From Methanomassiliicoccales archaeon (GTDB taxonomy: Archaea; Thermoplasmatota; Thermoplasmata; Methanomassiliicoccales; UBA472): DNA of 64,000 nucleotides. Of this stretch, positions 1-7,786 are shown piece after piece; position 1 is the stretch's first letter; every line of letters begins with the position of its first letter. The notes beneath the pieces were generated by a model, which saw nothing but the letters and a program-made list of their open reading frames with translations, was not told the DNA's origin and searched no databases. The translations under genes were made by a program, and so were the position numbers. The stretch spans positions 23,819 through 87,818 of the forward strand of contig DASXVU010000007.1 in assembly GCA_036504055.1 (NCBI GenBank), given 5' to 3'.

Positions 1-905
1 ATGGCCTCTCCCTGGCTGGAATCGGCGTCCAGCACCAAATGGGAATCGATGGGCTTCACCAGCTCGTCCAGGCTTTCGGCGGTGGGCAGGTCCTTGGGTG
101 TCGGCGGCAGAAGGCTGGGATCGCCGGCCAAGGCCCGTACTATCGGGTGGGCTGTGGCCACGTCCTCGTTGGTCTTCAGGTCCTCGTACATGGCCAGTTT
201 GGTGAACGAGAATATGCCCAGGTAAGATTCCCTGGCTACGCTCCAGCCGGCCTTTTTGGCAACCGACTGCTCGACCAGCTTAAGATAGGCTTCGATATCG
301 AAATCGTCCACATCGTCCGGAATGGCGGGTAGGTCGATGCCCTGGTCCGTGCTCATCTTCAGGACCAAGGAAGGATTCAGCACCGCCTCGTCCCCGAAAC
401 GGACCAGCATATAAGGTTTGAACGGTTTCTTGCCCAGCTGCACTGGAACGAGCACGAGCGGGGAGGAGATCAGCCGGTCATCCCCTTCCTTTTCCTTCCA
501 ACGGAGGATGCCGAAGGTGACGTATAACACATTGACCCCCTGTTCCTGCATGAAGGTCCTCGCCTTGAGGCGAGTGGTGTAGAGAACTTTCTCGGTGTTC
601 GGGTTAAGCGTCGAAGGCAGAACCTGTCCTGGGAGCACATGCAGCCGGTCCCTCAGCAAGCACTCCCTCGCGCCCTCCTCCGAAGCGTCCATGTCGTCCC
701 TGATCTCGGGGCAGATGACCGCCATGGGCTTGTTCTTCTTGGCAATGAAATCAAAGAGTGCCTCCATCGATGGTTCTATGAACTGAACGGTCGAGGATTT
801 TGTGAGCTTGAAGTTCAACAGGCGGTTCCGAAGGCTCAGATCGATGAGCCGCGACCTCCAGTGGTCCATTTTTTTGGCCACCAATGAATTGCCATTCTCG
901 GTCAC
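1..905 (-). CDS. DUF4011 domain protein, N-terminal part of a large helicase/nuclease (runs off the window)
   Basis: An open minus-strand frame runs from about 905 off the left edge; an in-frame stop lies at 939-941. The translation carries DUF4011 hallmarks: a helical 'RLIDLSLRNRLLNF' motif near the start, 'SPLVLVPVQLGK' midway, 'FSFTKLAMYEDL', and 'HLVLDADSSQ' at the edge. In full-length family members this domain precedes a superfamily 1 helicase core and often a nuclease-like C-terminus, so the missing part should encode those. I chose GTG at 905 because GAAGGTG lies just upstream; ATG at 869 also works but leaves only three residues before the conserved motif. DUF4011 helicases are frequent in defence neighbourhoods, but nothing here proves that role. 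Confidence 0.8.
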   Translation of the reverse strand, partial: MTENGNSLVAKKMDHWRSRLIDLSLRNRLLNFKLTKSSTVQFIEPSMEALFDFIAKKNKPMAVICPEIRDDMDASEEGARECLLRDRLHVLPGQVLPSTLNPNTEKVLYTTRLKARTFMQEQGVNVLYVTFGILRWKEKEGDDRLISSPLVLVPVQLGKKPFKPYMLVRFGDEAVLNPSLVLKMSTDQGIDLPAIPDDVDDFDIEAYLKLVEQSVAKKAGWSVARESYLGIFSFTKLAMYEDLKTNEDVATAHPIVRALAGDPSLLPPTPKDLPTAESLDELVKPIDSHLVLDADSSQGEA

Positions 906-1215
906 ATCTACACCTTCAGGTATGATGGTGCGGAACTGTCATAAGGGATTCGGTCTGACATAGAGGCCTTAGAAATATCTCCGTGCTATCCTATACCACG
1001 GATATATATGGCTGCCGGATTGATAATGCCGGGCAGAGATTTGACCTTGATAAAACACCTATTATTAACAGATGATGCTCCAGAGTATAATTGTCAGACA
1101 CAAAGCCATATAAGCATCCAACCTAATCGAAAAACTAGGCACGCGTATACCCACCAGAATGAATAGTGATTAAATATGAAGTTCGTCATACGGTGATGCT
1201 TATCGGGGGGAGAAT
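906..1215. other. Intergenic region with divergent promoter elements
   Basis: No gene is seen in this AT-rich gap. It separates the minus-strand DUF4011 gene from the plus-strand gene at 1216. A TATA-like element GATTAAATATG at 1168-1178 would serve the plus-strand gene. Another, ATATATAT at 1002-1009, could serve the minus-strand gene with a long leader. Confidence 0.5.
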
Positions 1216-2361
1216 TTGATACGGTTTGGTCCAGCTGGAATTCCGCTTTCATGTAAAGGTAGGACTCTCAAAGATGGCATCGAGGATGTGCACAACCTCG
1301 GTCTCAATGCCATGGAAGTCCAGATGGTCAGAGTAAACGTTGTGGAAAGGAATCCCGACGACGAAGAGGTCGGCATGACCCCGCTGGAAATTGCCAGCGA
1401 TGTCGTGGTCGAGATCGTCCGGCACAAGGGCAAGAAGGACACCATAATCGCCGACCTGGATGAGAAGATCAAGGCTGACGATACACTAATCACGCTGGCC
1501 TCCGGTCTGGTCCAGAATTTCCAGGAGCTCATCACCCTCGGGCATATGGGGGCGGAGCTAGACGTCCAATTGTCCATGCACACTCCCTATTACATGGACC
1601 TAACGAGCGACAACGAGCTCACCCAGAAGAGCATCGACAGCATACGCTGGGCGGGAATGCTCACCAACCAGATGAAAGGGAACATGGTCATATCCCACCT
1701 GGGCCTGTACGGCAACATGTCAAAGAAGGAGGCCGTGGAGACCATCACCGGCAACGTGACCACGATCATGGAGTGGTGGGAGAAGAACGAGATAAAGCCG
1801 ATCCTCGGTTTCGAGACCTCCGGAAGGCAGGAAGTGTTCGGTTCCGTGGAGGAGCTCATGGACCTGTGCGACAGCGTCGACGGGATCGTCCCGGTCATCA
1901 ACTTCGCCCACGTCCATGCCAGGCAGAACGGCACCCTCAGAGAGCCTCAGGACTTCAGCGAACTGTTCGATAAGGTCAGGTCCCAAGTGAAGGGACACTA
2001 TTACACTCATTTCTCTGGCGTGGAGCATGAGGCGGGCAACGAGAAGCGGGTCACCCCGATCAAGAAGGGCGATCTCCGGTTCGAACCGCTCGCCGAATTC
2101 CTGGTGGAGGAGAACCCGGAATGTACCATCATCTCCAGCTCTCCGCTGCTCGAGCACGACGCCATGTACATGAAGGTCATCTACGAGCGTATTCTGACGA
2201 AGAAGGTCTCAAAGGAGACCAAGGTCAAGAAACCGGAGAAGTCCGAGAAGGGGGAAAAGCCGGAGAAGGCTGAGAAGGCCCCCAAGCATGTCAAGGACGC
2301 CAAGGGTCGCTCCCCCCGGGTCGAGACCGACGAAGACGACCTGGAAGATGATTACGATTGA
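1216..2361 (+). CDS. AP endonuclease family 2-like TIM-barrel protein
   Basis: The 381-residue protein has an endonuclease IV/xylose isomerase-type barrel over about residues 1-290. Candidate metal-site motifs occur in order: 'SMHTPYY', 'SHLGLYG', 'GFETSG', 'INFAHVHAR' and 'HYYTHFSG'. This family contains apurinic endonucleases and sugar isomerases; archaeal versions of this type are usually annotated as deoxyribonuclease IV-like. After residue 310 comes a low-complexity tail of repeated Lys/Glu/Pro followed by an acidic end, probably disordered. The start is TTG at 1216, behind a GGGGGGAG ribosome-binding stretch at 1205-1212. The stop overlaps the next gene, so the two are translationally coupled. 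Substrate is not deducible. Confidence 0.7.
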   Translation: MIRFGPAGIPLSCKGRTLKDGIEDVHNLGLNAMEVQMVRVNVVERNPDDEEVGMTPLEIASDVVVEIVRHKGKKDTIIADLDEKIKADDTLITLASGLVQNFQELITLGHMGAELDVQLSMHTPYYMDLTSDNELTQKSIDSIRWAGMLTNQMKGNMVISHLGLYGNMSKKEAVETITGNVTTIMEWWEKNEIKPILGFETSGRQEVFGSVEELMDLCDSVDGIVPVINFAHVHARQNGTLREPQDFSELFDKVRSQVKGHYYTHFSGVEHEAGNEKRVTPIKKGDLRFEPLAEFLVEENPECTIISSSPLLEHDAMYMKVIYERILTKKVSKETKVKKPEKSEKGEKPEKAEKAPKHVKDAKGRSPRVETDEDDLEDDYD

Positions 2362-2897
2362 AGGAAGCCTCAGCCTACATACTTAAAGAGGTCCAGGAGG
2401 CGCTGGACAAGGTCGACCACACGAAGGTGGCCGAGGTCATCGACATGATCCTTTCGTCGAAGAAGATATTCATCTACGGGGTCGGCAGGTCCGGTCTCGT
2501 GGGCAAGTCCTTCGCGGTCCGCCTGGTGCAGCTGGGCATGGACGTCCATTTCGTCGGTGACATGACCACTCCGATCGTGGAGCAGGACGACCTGGTCATC
2601 CTGATCTCGAACACCGGCGAGACCATGTCGGCGGTGCAGACGGCCAATATCGTCGGGCGCATCGGCTCCAGGATCGTATCGGTGACATCCTCCTCCCATT
2701 CCAAGCTCGGTTCCATTTCAGACGTGGTGCTGGAGATAACCCAGAACAAGGATGAGCAGAGAAAGAGGCTGGCGCCCCTGGGAACGATCTTTGAGGTCTC
2801 CACATCCATACTTCTCGATTCATTGGTCCCGGTGCTGATGCAACGCCTTTCCCAGACCGAATCGTCAATGAGGAAGAGGCACGCCATCTGGGTGTGA
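2358..2897 (+). CDS. hxlB: 6-phospho-3-hexuloisomerase (SIS domain)
   Basis: A 179-residue single-domain SIS protein. It shows 'IYGVGRSGLVGKSFAVRL' in the first half, 'ISNTGET' for phosphosugar binding, and 'APLGTIFEVS' with the conserved Glu near the C-terminus, all typical of PHI. In archaea PHI works with hexulose-6-phosphate synthase in a reverse ribulose monophosphate pathway that makes pentoses; no synthase gene is in this window. The start is TTG at 2358, overlapping the stop of the TIM-barrel gene (TTGA), which indicates coupling. Length matches the family. Confidence 0.85.
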   Translation: MKEASAYILKEVQEALDKVDHTKVAEVIDMILSSKKIFIYGVGRSGLVGKSFAVRLVQLGMDVHFVGDMTTPIVEQDDLVILISNTGETMSAVQTANIVGRIGSRIVSVTSSSHSKLGSISDVVLEITQNKDEQRKRLAPLGTIFEVSTSILLDSLVPVLMQRLSQTESSMRKRHAIWV

Positions 2898-2912
2898 TCC
2901 ACGACCGGTCTA

Positions 2913-3503
2913 TCATTTGAGGAGCCGCTTCCGCACGCTCTCCCCGTAATAAGGATTCTGGAACTCATCCCAGTAGATGGCGAACGGCCGATGCAATGAC
3001 CTTCCGTTCTCCACCTTGAAGTTCTCTATCTCCATGTTCACTGGATCGATGACCAGGGCGCTGTGGAACGGCCGATTGAACATCGAGACCTGCGTGTCTA
3101 TGTCGGTCTGCGAAAGGAAGCAGCCGTGTCCCGGATGCGAGTGGTACCAGCCAACGATGATGTAGTCGAAACCGCTGTCGTCCAGCGAGTCGAACAGCTT
3201 CTCGAATCCCTGCCGGTCGAACTTGACCGATACCATCGAGGCATCGAGGTCGGTCGTCACCACATCCCTGACGAGGACATACTCCTTTTCTCCATAACGG
3301 TATATGGTTCCAAGAAGAAACCCCATCACCTCCATGCGGGGGGACAGCCGGCTGATAGCATGATTCCTCATCTTTTCCTCGGCCAGCTTTGAGATGTAGA
3401 GGTCGAACCCTCCCGGTTCCGCCTCTTTGTACCGTTCGAGCGACGCGTTCGACAGCCACTTGTGCGGCGCCATCCGTTCCTTCTCCGGGGGCGCCTTATC
3501 CAT
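2913..3503 (-). CDS. JAMM/MPN+ metalloprotease, Rpn11/CSN5-like deubiquitinase
   Basis: With the start at 3503 the protein is 196 residues. It carries a complete JAMM site: Glu58 in 'MEVMGFLLG', then His121-x-His123, Ser131 and Asp134 within 'WYHSHPGHGCFLSQTD'. That string is close to the Rpn11/CSN5 consensus (HSHPGxGCxLSxxD), closer than to generic bacterial JAB proteins. Such enzymes cleave isopeptide bonds after the C-terminal Gly-Gly of ubiquitin-like proteins or trim their precursors. The gene is last in an operon after the Ub-like protein and E2. ATG at 3503 has GAGAGG upstream; a GTG at 3545 overlapping the E2 stop is an alternative. A longer in-frame reading through the E2 gene is not credible. 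Confidence 0.93.
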   Translation of the reverse strand: MDKAPPEKERMAPHKWLSNASLERYKEAEPGGFDLYISKLAEEKMRNHAISRLSPRMEVMGFLLGTIYRYGEKEYVLVRDVVTTDLDASMVSVKFDRQGFEKLFDSLDDSGFDYIIVGWYHSHPGHGCFLSQTDIDTQVSMFNRPFHSALVIDPVNMEIENFKVENGRSLHRPFAIYWDEFQNPYYGESVRKRLLK

Positions 3504-3541
3504 GACCGTCCTCTCGTTGCTGCCGATGATCTTAGGCTTGG

Positions 3542-4045
3542 TCACCTCCTCACCACCTTGGGAAGGGTGGTCGTGACGATCGGCAGGGTCCTGGTCCCAT
3601 TGTTGAAGAAGGCCGCTGCCTCCGTGCAGCTCGAGGTACCGAAGGGGCTTTCGCCGTTGGGAGCAATGAGCAATGACTCGATGCCCTTGACGAAGGTAAG
3701 CATGGTGGAATTGAAGCTCCATTCGCTAAGCAGCTTTGTGCATACGTGGCCCCCGTCCTCCGGGGCCATGATGTTGGGGTGAAAGATAGGAGTCTTCCAG
3801 ATGACGGCCGGTTTCTCAAAGGGATAATTGGATGAGATTATGATACGGAACCTGTGATTGTACCGGTTGATGATCTTGCCGTTCTCACGAACTGGACCAG
3901 GCGTGTTGTGAAGTTCGATGTCTAACTCGACGGGATAGTGTTCCAGTTTCCCATCGGTCGTGTCCATTGTCGTTTTCAGGTATTTCGAGCATTGGGTAAG
4001 TTCATTGCGGAGTCGGGAGATCAGGATGTCCTTGGGCAAGGGCAT
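3542..4045 (-). CDS. E2-like ubiquitin-conjugating enzyme (UBC fold)
   Basis: A 167-residue UBC-fold protein. It shows 'YPFEKPAVIW' (residues 74-83), the E2 signature 'FHPN' (88-91), and the expected active-site cysteine Cys102 in 'GGHVCTKLLSEW', followed by the conserved Trp109. This order and spacing match canonical E2 enzymes, which accept a ubiquitin-like protein from E1 as a thioester and pass it to lysines. The start ATG overlaps the stop of the Ub-like gene (TGATG), and the stop is followed at once by the JAMM gene, so all three are one translational unit. The short tail past residue 150 lacks a recognisable extra domain. Confidence 0.92.
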   Translation of the reverse strand: MPLPKDILISRLRNELTQCSKYLKTTMDTTDGKLEHYPVELDIELHNTPGPVRENGKIINRYNHRFRIIISSNYPFEKPAVIWKTPIFHPNIMAPEDGGHVCTKLLSEWSFNSTMLTFVKGIESLLIAPNGESPFGTSSCTEAAAFFNNGTRTLPIVTTTLPKVVRR

Positions 4046-4296
4046 CAGATACCGCCCTCGGGATCAGGGATCAGTTCTATTTCGTCATTCTCTACGAAAC
4101 CCAGGTCTCCGATCATTTGTTCTCCCTTGAGCAGCTTCTTTCCCTTTCGGATGACGTAAGCGCCAGCATCCTTTTCCCAGTACATGGCGATGCTGTCGAT
4201 GATCTCCTGCACCGAATTGGTCGGCTCCAGGTCCATCGCTACGTTCGAACCGGTCTCAGCATTCTTGATTATGACCCTGACACCCATGATTTGCAC
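4045..4296 (-). CDS. Ubiquitin-like modifier with C-terminal Gly-Gly-Ile
   Basis: An 83-residue beta-grasp protein. The N-terminal strand 'VRVIIKNAETG' and the late segment 'RKGKKLLKGEQMIGDLGF' resemble ubiquitin's first hairpin and its 'AGKQLEDGRTLSDY' region. It ends in 'DPEGGI', so a diglycine is capped by a single Ile. Known modifiers need exposed Gly-Gly for adenylation by E1, so the Ile would have to be removed, plausibly by the JAMM protease two genes downstream. The start is GTG at 4296 or ATG at 4287. A TATA box 22-29 bases upstream of the GTG suggests a leaderless transcript and favours 4296. It is the first gene of the Ubl-E2-JAMM operon. Confidence 0.9.
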   Translation of the reverse strand: MQIMGVRVIIKNAETGSNVAMDLEPTNSVQEIIDSIAMYWEKDAGAYVIRKGKKLLKGEQMIGDLGFVENDEIELIPDPEGGI

Positions 4297-4317
4297 CGGA
4301 ATCTCGGACGTTTTCAG

Positions 4318-4325
4318 ATATAAAA
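4318..4325 (-). promoter_or_regulatory. TATA box for the Ubl-E2-JAMM operon
   Basis: The minus strand reads TTTTATAT here. It lies 22-29 bases before the GTG start of the Ub-like gene, the usual archaeal TATA-to-start distance for a leaderless mRNA. E1 upstream ends at 4377, so the three-gene operon appears able to be transcribed separately from E1. Confidence 0.6.
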
Positions 4326-4376
4326 TAGCTTGGCACTAGAGTAATCATATCTGAGAACGACGTCCGTTGGGACCAA

Positions 4377-5171
4377 TCACGGATCTTGATGCATCGGACA
4401 GGCCGGGTCTATGTCGATCTCAAGCTGTTCGTCCGTACCATTCAGTCCGTCATAGAAAACCACGTTCTTGATGCATTTCTCCGGTCTGCCGCTCGTCAAT
4501 TTCAAGGCTTCTCTGACTTGGATGGCCGCCACCACGCTTGTCGTGGTGATCTCGGCGGGCATCTTCGGCTCGAAGTAACTGACATCCGACCCGGTGCAGC
4601 TGAACCTCTTTTCCATCACCCGGTAATGGGAGCGGTTCATGGCACACTGGAGGCACGGAGTCAGCGGCGGGAGCACCACCTGAACCTTTCCCCGGAAACC
4701 GTTCGTTCCGCCGTCGATGTAAGGCACACGGGCCAGGTATGAATGGGAGTTGACATGCAGTCTAGCGGCGATGTTGTCCAAACATCCGAACACCAGGTCG
4801 AAGGACCGGAACCGGTCCACATCATAGGTCTCCACCCGGGCGATCGACGGGACGATGGTGGCGGAGGGGTCCAGCTCAGCTGCCCTGGTCGCGACGATCT
4901 CTGCTTTCATCAGTTTCCTTTCCGCATCCCCTTCCCGGAAGAAGACACAGCGGTTGAGGTTGGACCTGACCACATGGTCCATGTCGACCAGTTCGATGTG
5001 TTTGAACCCAGAGAGCACCAGGTCCTTGACCGCCTCGTTGCCCAATGCCCCGGCCCCCACGACCAGACACCTCATGGCCGCTATCCGGTCCATGTCCAGC
5101 CAGGTGATCCTTCGGGAGCGCTCCAGGCGGTCCTGGTCGAACATCCCCGGTCTCAGGTCCTGCATTGTCAC
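4377..5171 (-). CDS. E1-like ubiquitin-activating enzyme (ThiF/MoeB/UBA family)
   Basis: A 264-residue E1 core. It has the Rossmann nucleotide motif 'VVGAGALGNE' (Gly39-x-Gly-x-x-Gly44), 'DMDHVVRSNLNR' (63-74) with the adenylation Arg and Asn residues, 'CLDN' (130-133), a metal-type 'CLQC' (173-176), and a candidate catalytic Cys192 in 'FSCTG'. The Cys-Thr pair resembles the active-site Cys-Thr of eukaryotic E1s. Such enzymes adenylate the C-terminal glycine of a Ub-like protein and form a thioester. It lies 80 bases upstream of the Ub-like gene on the same strand. GTG at 5171 or ATG at 5165 could start it; ATTTTATC at about 5197-5204 is a plausible TATA box. MoeB/ThiF function in sulfur transfer is an alternative, but the E2 and JAMM neighbours favour conjugation. 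Confidence 0.9.
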   Translation of the reverse strand: MTMQDLRPGMFDQDRLERSRRITWLDMDRIAAMRCLVVGAGALGNEAVKDLVLSGFKHIELVDMDHVVRSNLNRCVFFREGDAERKLMKAEIVATRAAELDPSATIVPSIARVETYDVDRFRSFDLVFGCLDNIAARLHVNSHSYLARVPYIDGGTNGFRGKVQVVLPPLTPCLQCAMNRSHYRVMEKRFSCTGSDVSYFEPKMPAEITTTSVVAAIQVREALKLTSGRPEKCIKNVVFYDGLNGTDEQLEIDIDPACPMHQDP

Positions 5172-5405
5172 GTCGATTGAACGAATGGCTAGATAAAATG
5201 GTAAGGCATGATTACGGAAAAGGATGTTGAGCGTTCAATGCTCCGAGGACCGGTGACGGTCGGGTGAAATCTGGTAGCATTTATCAGTGTTCGACAAATG
5301 GTTGAACCAGTTCGAATAACCTAAATACGCATAGACATTTTGCCTCATTTAGCTATTGGATATCAAGTCACCAAGCCGTGAATATCCATAGGATGGGCGA
5401 GCCGT

Positions 5406-6524
5406 TTGACCGACATCAGCACGGAATGGATCATATTTCTAGTCAGCATCTTCGGACTTTTGGCACTGGACCTGGGGGTCTTCAACCGCAAGGCCCACGT
5501 CATCAAGCCGAAGGAAGCCCTCCTGCAGGCCGCCTTCTTCATCTCTGCGGCGGTCGTGTTCAACATCTGGATATACATATCGATGGGGTCGACCAGCGGC
5601 CTCGAATTCACCACTGGTTACCTGATGGAGCTGATGCTCAGCGTCGACAACCTGTTCGTCATCATCCTGATCCTTAGCTCGTTCTGCGTACCCTCGAAGG
5701 ACCAGCACAAGGTCCTGTTCTGGGGCATACTGGGCGCATTGGTGTTCAGACTAGCGTTCATAGTGGTCGGTGTCACCCTGGTCGAGTCGTTCTCGTTCGT
5801 CCTCTACATCTTCGGGGCCTTCCTGATCTACACCGGGATCAAGATGGTGGTCAAGAAGGAGAAGGAGTCGGTCGAGCCAGAGCACAACCCCATGGTGAAG
5901 TTCTTCCGCAGGTTCATGCACGTGACCAAGAACTACGAAGGGGACAAGTTCTTTGTCAGGAGGCCCAACTCCAAGGGGACCAGGAAGATCATGTGGGCCA
6001 CCCCGCTGTTCATCGCTCTCATCGTGGTCGAGACCACCGATATCGTGTTCGCGGTGGATTCGATACCGGCCATCCTGGGGATCACCACCACCACGTTCAT
6101 CGTGTTCAGCTCCAACGCGTTCGCCATCCTCGGCCTGAGGTCATTGTACTTCTCGTTGTCGCACATCATGAGCCTCTTCTGCTACCTGAAGTACGCGCTC
6201 GCCGGCATCCTGTCCTTCGTCGGGGCGAAGATGCTCCTGGCCGACTACGTGCACATCCCGGTGCTGGGATCGCTGGCCGTCATAGTCGCGATCCTCGTTG
6301 TCGCGATCATCGCCTCGATCATGAAGAACAAACGCACCGCGAAAAGCAAGGCGGCTGCAGAGGAGACGTGCGAGCCCTGCGCCGCCTTGAAGCAACTTGA
6401 GAGATCCGAGGCAGAAGAGGGCGAGGGATCCTGCGCAGCGGAGGGAGCGGAAGTAAACGGTGCAACCTGCCCGTCCCTGAAGGAGCTCAGGGATACCGAG
6501 GAGAAGTACCACAAGGACGAATGA
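5406..6524 (+). CDS. TerC-family integral membrane protein
   Basis: A 372-residue polytopic protein with about eight membrane segments. It has the TerC acidic motifs 'ELMLSVDNLFV' and 'VVETTDIVFAVDSIPA', which in this family are thought to bind metal ions. TerC proteins are linked to tellurium resistance and, in better-studied members, to manganese export or metal loading of secreted proteins. After the last membrane helix there is a cytoplasmic tail of about 65 residues containing 'CEPC', a lone Cys and 'TCPS', which is unusual and could bind metal. The start is TTG at 5406 in 'TTGACCGAC'; other starts nearby are poorly supported. Confidence 0.88.
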   Translation: MTDISTEWIIFLVSIFGLLALDLGVFNRKAHVIKPKEALLQAAFFISAAVVFNIWIYISMGSTSGLEFTTGYLMELMLSVDNLFVIILILSSFCVPSKDQHKVLFWGILGALVFRLAFIVVGVTLVESFSFVLYIFGAFLIYTGIKMVVKKEKESVEPEHNPMVKFFRRFMHVTKNYEGDKFFVRRPNSKGTRKIMWATPLFIALIVVETTDIVFAVDSIPAILGITTTTFIVFSSNAFAILGLRSLYFSLSHIMSLFCYLKYALAGILSFVGAKMLLADYVHIPVLGSLAVIVAILVVAIIASIMKNKRTAKSKAAAEETCEPCAALKQLERSEAEEGEGSCAAEGAEVNGATCPSLKELRDTEEKYHKDE

Positions 6525-6589
6525 TCACGATTTTATGGGCAATCCTCCCTCAATTTTAATGGCAGTCTCGACCGCCAATAGCATAAAGT

Positions 6590-6608
6590 CTTGTCTTTTT
6601 TTATTCTT
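6590..6608 (+). terminator. Oligo-T terminator after terC
   Basis: The plus strand carries CTTGTCTTTTTTTATTCTT about 65 bases after the terC stop and before trpS. A run of Ts without a strong hairpin is the usual archaeal termination signal. Confidence 0.55.
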
Positions 6609-6658
6609 GACTGTTCGCAATCCTTTTTACCTCCGTCCCCGTTCTCCGCCCCGCTGGT

Positions 6659-7786
6659 GTGCAAATGGAAAAGGATTTCAAGGTCACGCCCTGGGAAGTG
6701 ACAGGCGACATCGACTACGACGAGCTGGTCGTCCGCTTCGGCACGAAGCGCATAGACGACGAGATGCTGGCACGCCTCTCCAAGTATGGCGAACTGCATC
6801 CGATGCTGAAGCGCGGCATCGTCTACTCGCAGCGGGACCTGGAATGGATCCTGAACGAGTACGACAAGGGGAACAAGTTCTTCCTCTACACCGGCAGGGG
6901 CCCGTCCGGCCACACCCACCTGGGCCATCTCATGCCCTGGCTGTTCACCAAGTACCTGCAGGACACGTTCGGCTCCAACCTGTACTTCCAGATGACCGAC
7001 GACGAAAAGTACCTGTTCAACGAGACCCTCCATCTGGAGGACACCAGGAAGATGGCCTACGAGAACGCGCTCGACGTCATCGCCCTCGGATTCGACGTCA
7101 CCAAGACCAAGATCATGGTGGACACCGAGGTCATCAAGACCCTATACCCGCTGGCATTGAAGGTGGCCAAGCGGGTCACGTTCTCCACCGCCAAGGCGGT
7201 CTTCGGCTTCGATAACAGCACCAACATCGGCTCCATCTACTACACCAGCATGCAGGCGGCGCCCTGCTTCATCGAGAACGAGCTGTATGGTAAGAGCACG
7301 CCCTGCCTGATCCCCTGTGGCATAGACCAGGACCCGCACTTCCGCGTCGCCCGCGATGTGGCGCCCCTCCTCGGATACAACAAGCCAGCGCTCATCCACA
7401 ACAAGATGTTCCCCGGGCTTACCGGCAGCGACAAGATGTCCTCTTCCCAGCCGAACTCGACGATCTACACCACGGACAGCGCCAAGGCGATCAGGAAGAA
7501 GGTCGGCTCGGCGTTCACCGGTGGTGCGGTATCGGTCGAGGAGCAGCGCAAGACCGGCGGCAAGCCAGAGGTATGCTCCGTTTTCAAATACCAGTACTAT
7601 CTGTTCGAAAAGGACGACAGGGCCATGGACGACCTGTCGGAGAAATGCCGTAAGGGCGAGATCCTGTGCGGGGAGTGCAAGATGATGCTGGCCGACAAGA
7701 TAGTCAAGTTCCTCGAGGTGCACCAGCAGAAGCGCGAGGAGGCCAGGGACAAGATCGAAGAATTCATGATGAAGGCACCATGTTGA
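6659..7786 (+). CDS. trpS: Tryptophanyl-tRNA synthetase
   Basis: A 375-residue class I synthetase of the archaeal/eukaryotic type. The HIGH-equivalent is 'GPSGHTHLGHL' and the KMSKS loop is 'DKMSSSQPN'; 'GIDQDPHFRVARD' is also typical of archaeal TrpRS. It charges tRNA-Trp, whose intron-containing gene lies at 54465. The start is GTG at 6659 or ATG at 6665, with little leader. The stop lies inside the next gene (trmO), giving a short overlap, so the two are likely cotranscribed. Confidence 0.95.
   Translation: MQMEKDFKVTPWEVTGDIDYDELVVRFGTKRIDDEMLARLSKYGELHPMLKRGIVYSQRDLEWILNEYDKGNKFFLYTGRGPSGHTHLGHLMPWLFTKYLQDTFGSNLYFQMTDDEKYLFNETLHLEDTRKMAYENALDVIALGFDVTKTKIMVDTEVIKTLYPLALKVAKRVTFSTAKAVFGFDNSTNIGSIYYTSMQAAPCFIENELYGKSTPCLIPCGIDQDPHFRVARDVAPLLGYNKPALIHNKMFPGLTGSDKMSSSQPNSTIYTTDSAKAIRKKVGSAFTGGAVSVEEQRKTGGKPEVCSVFKYQYYLFEKDDRAMDDLSEKCRKGEILCGECKMMLADKIVKFLEVHQQKREEARDKIEEFMMKAPC

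Noticed and set aside
2913..3722. Longer in-frame reading of the JAMM gene back through the E2 gene
   Set aside because: The extension lies wholly inside the E2 coding region in another frame and lacks conservation. ATG 3503 has its own ribosome-binding site.
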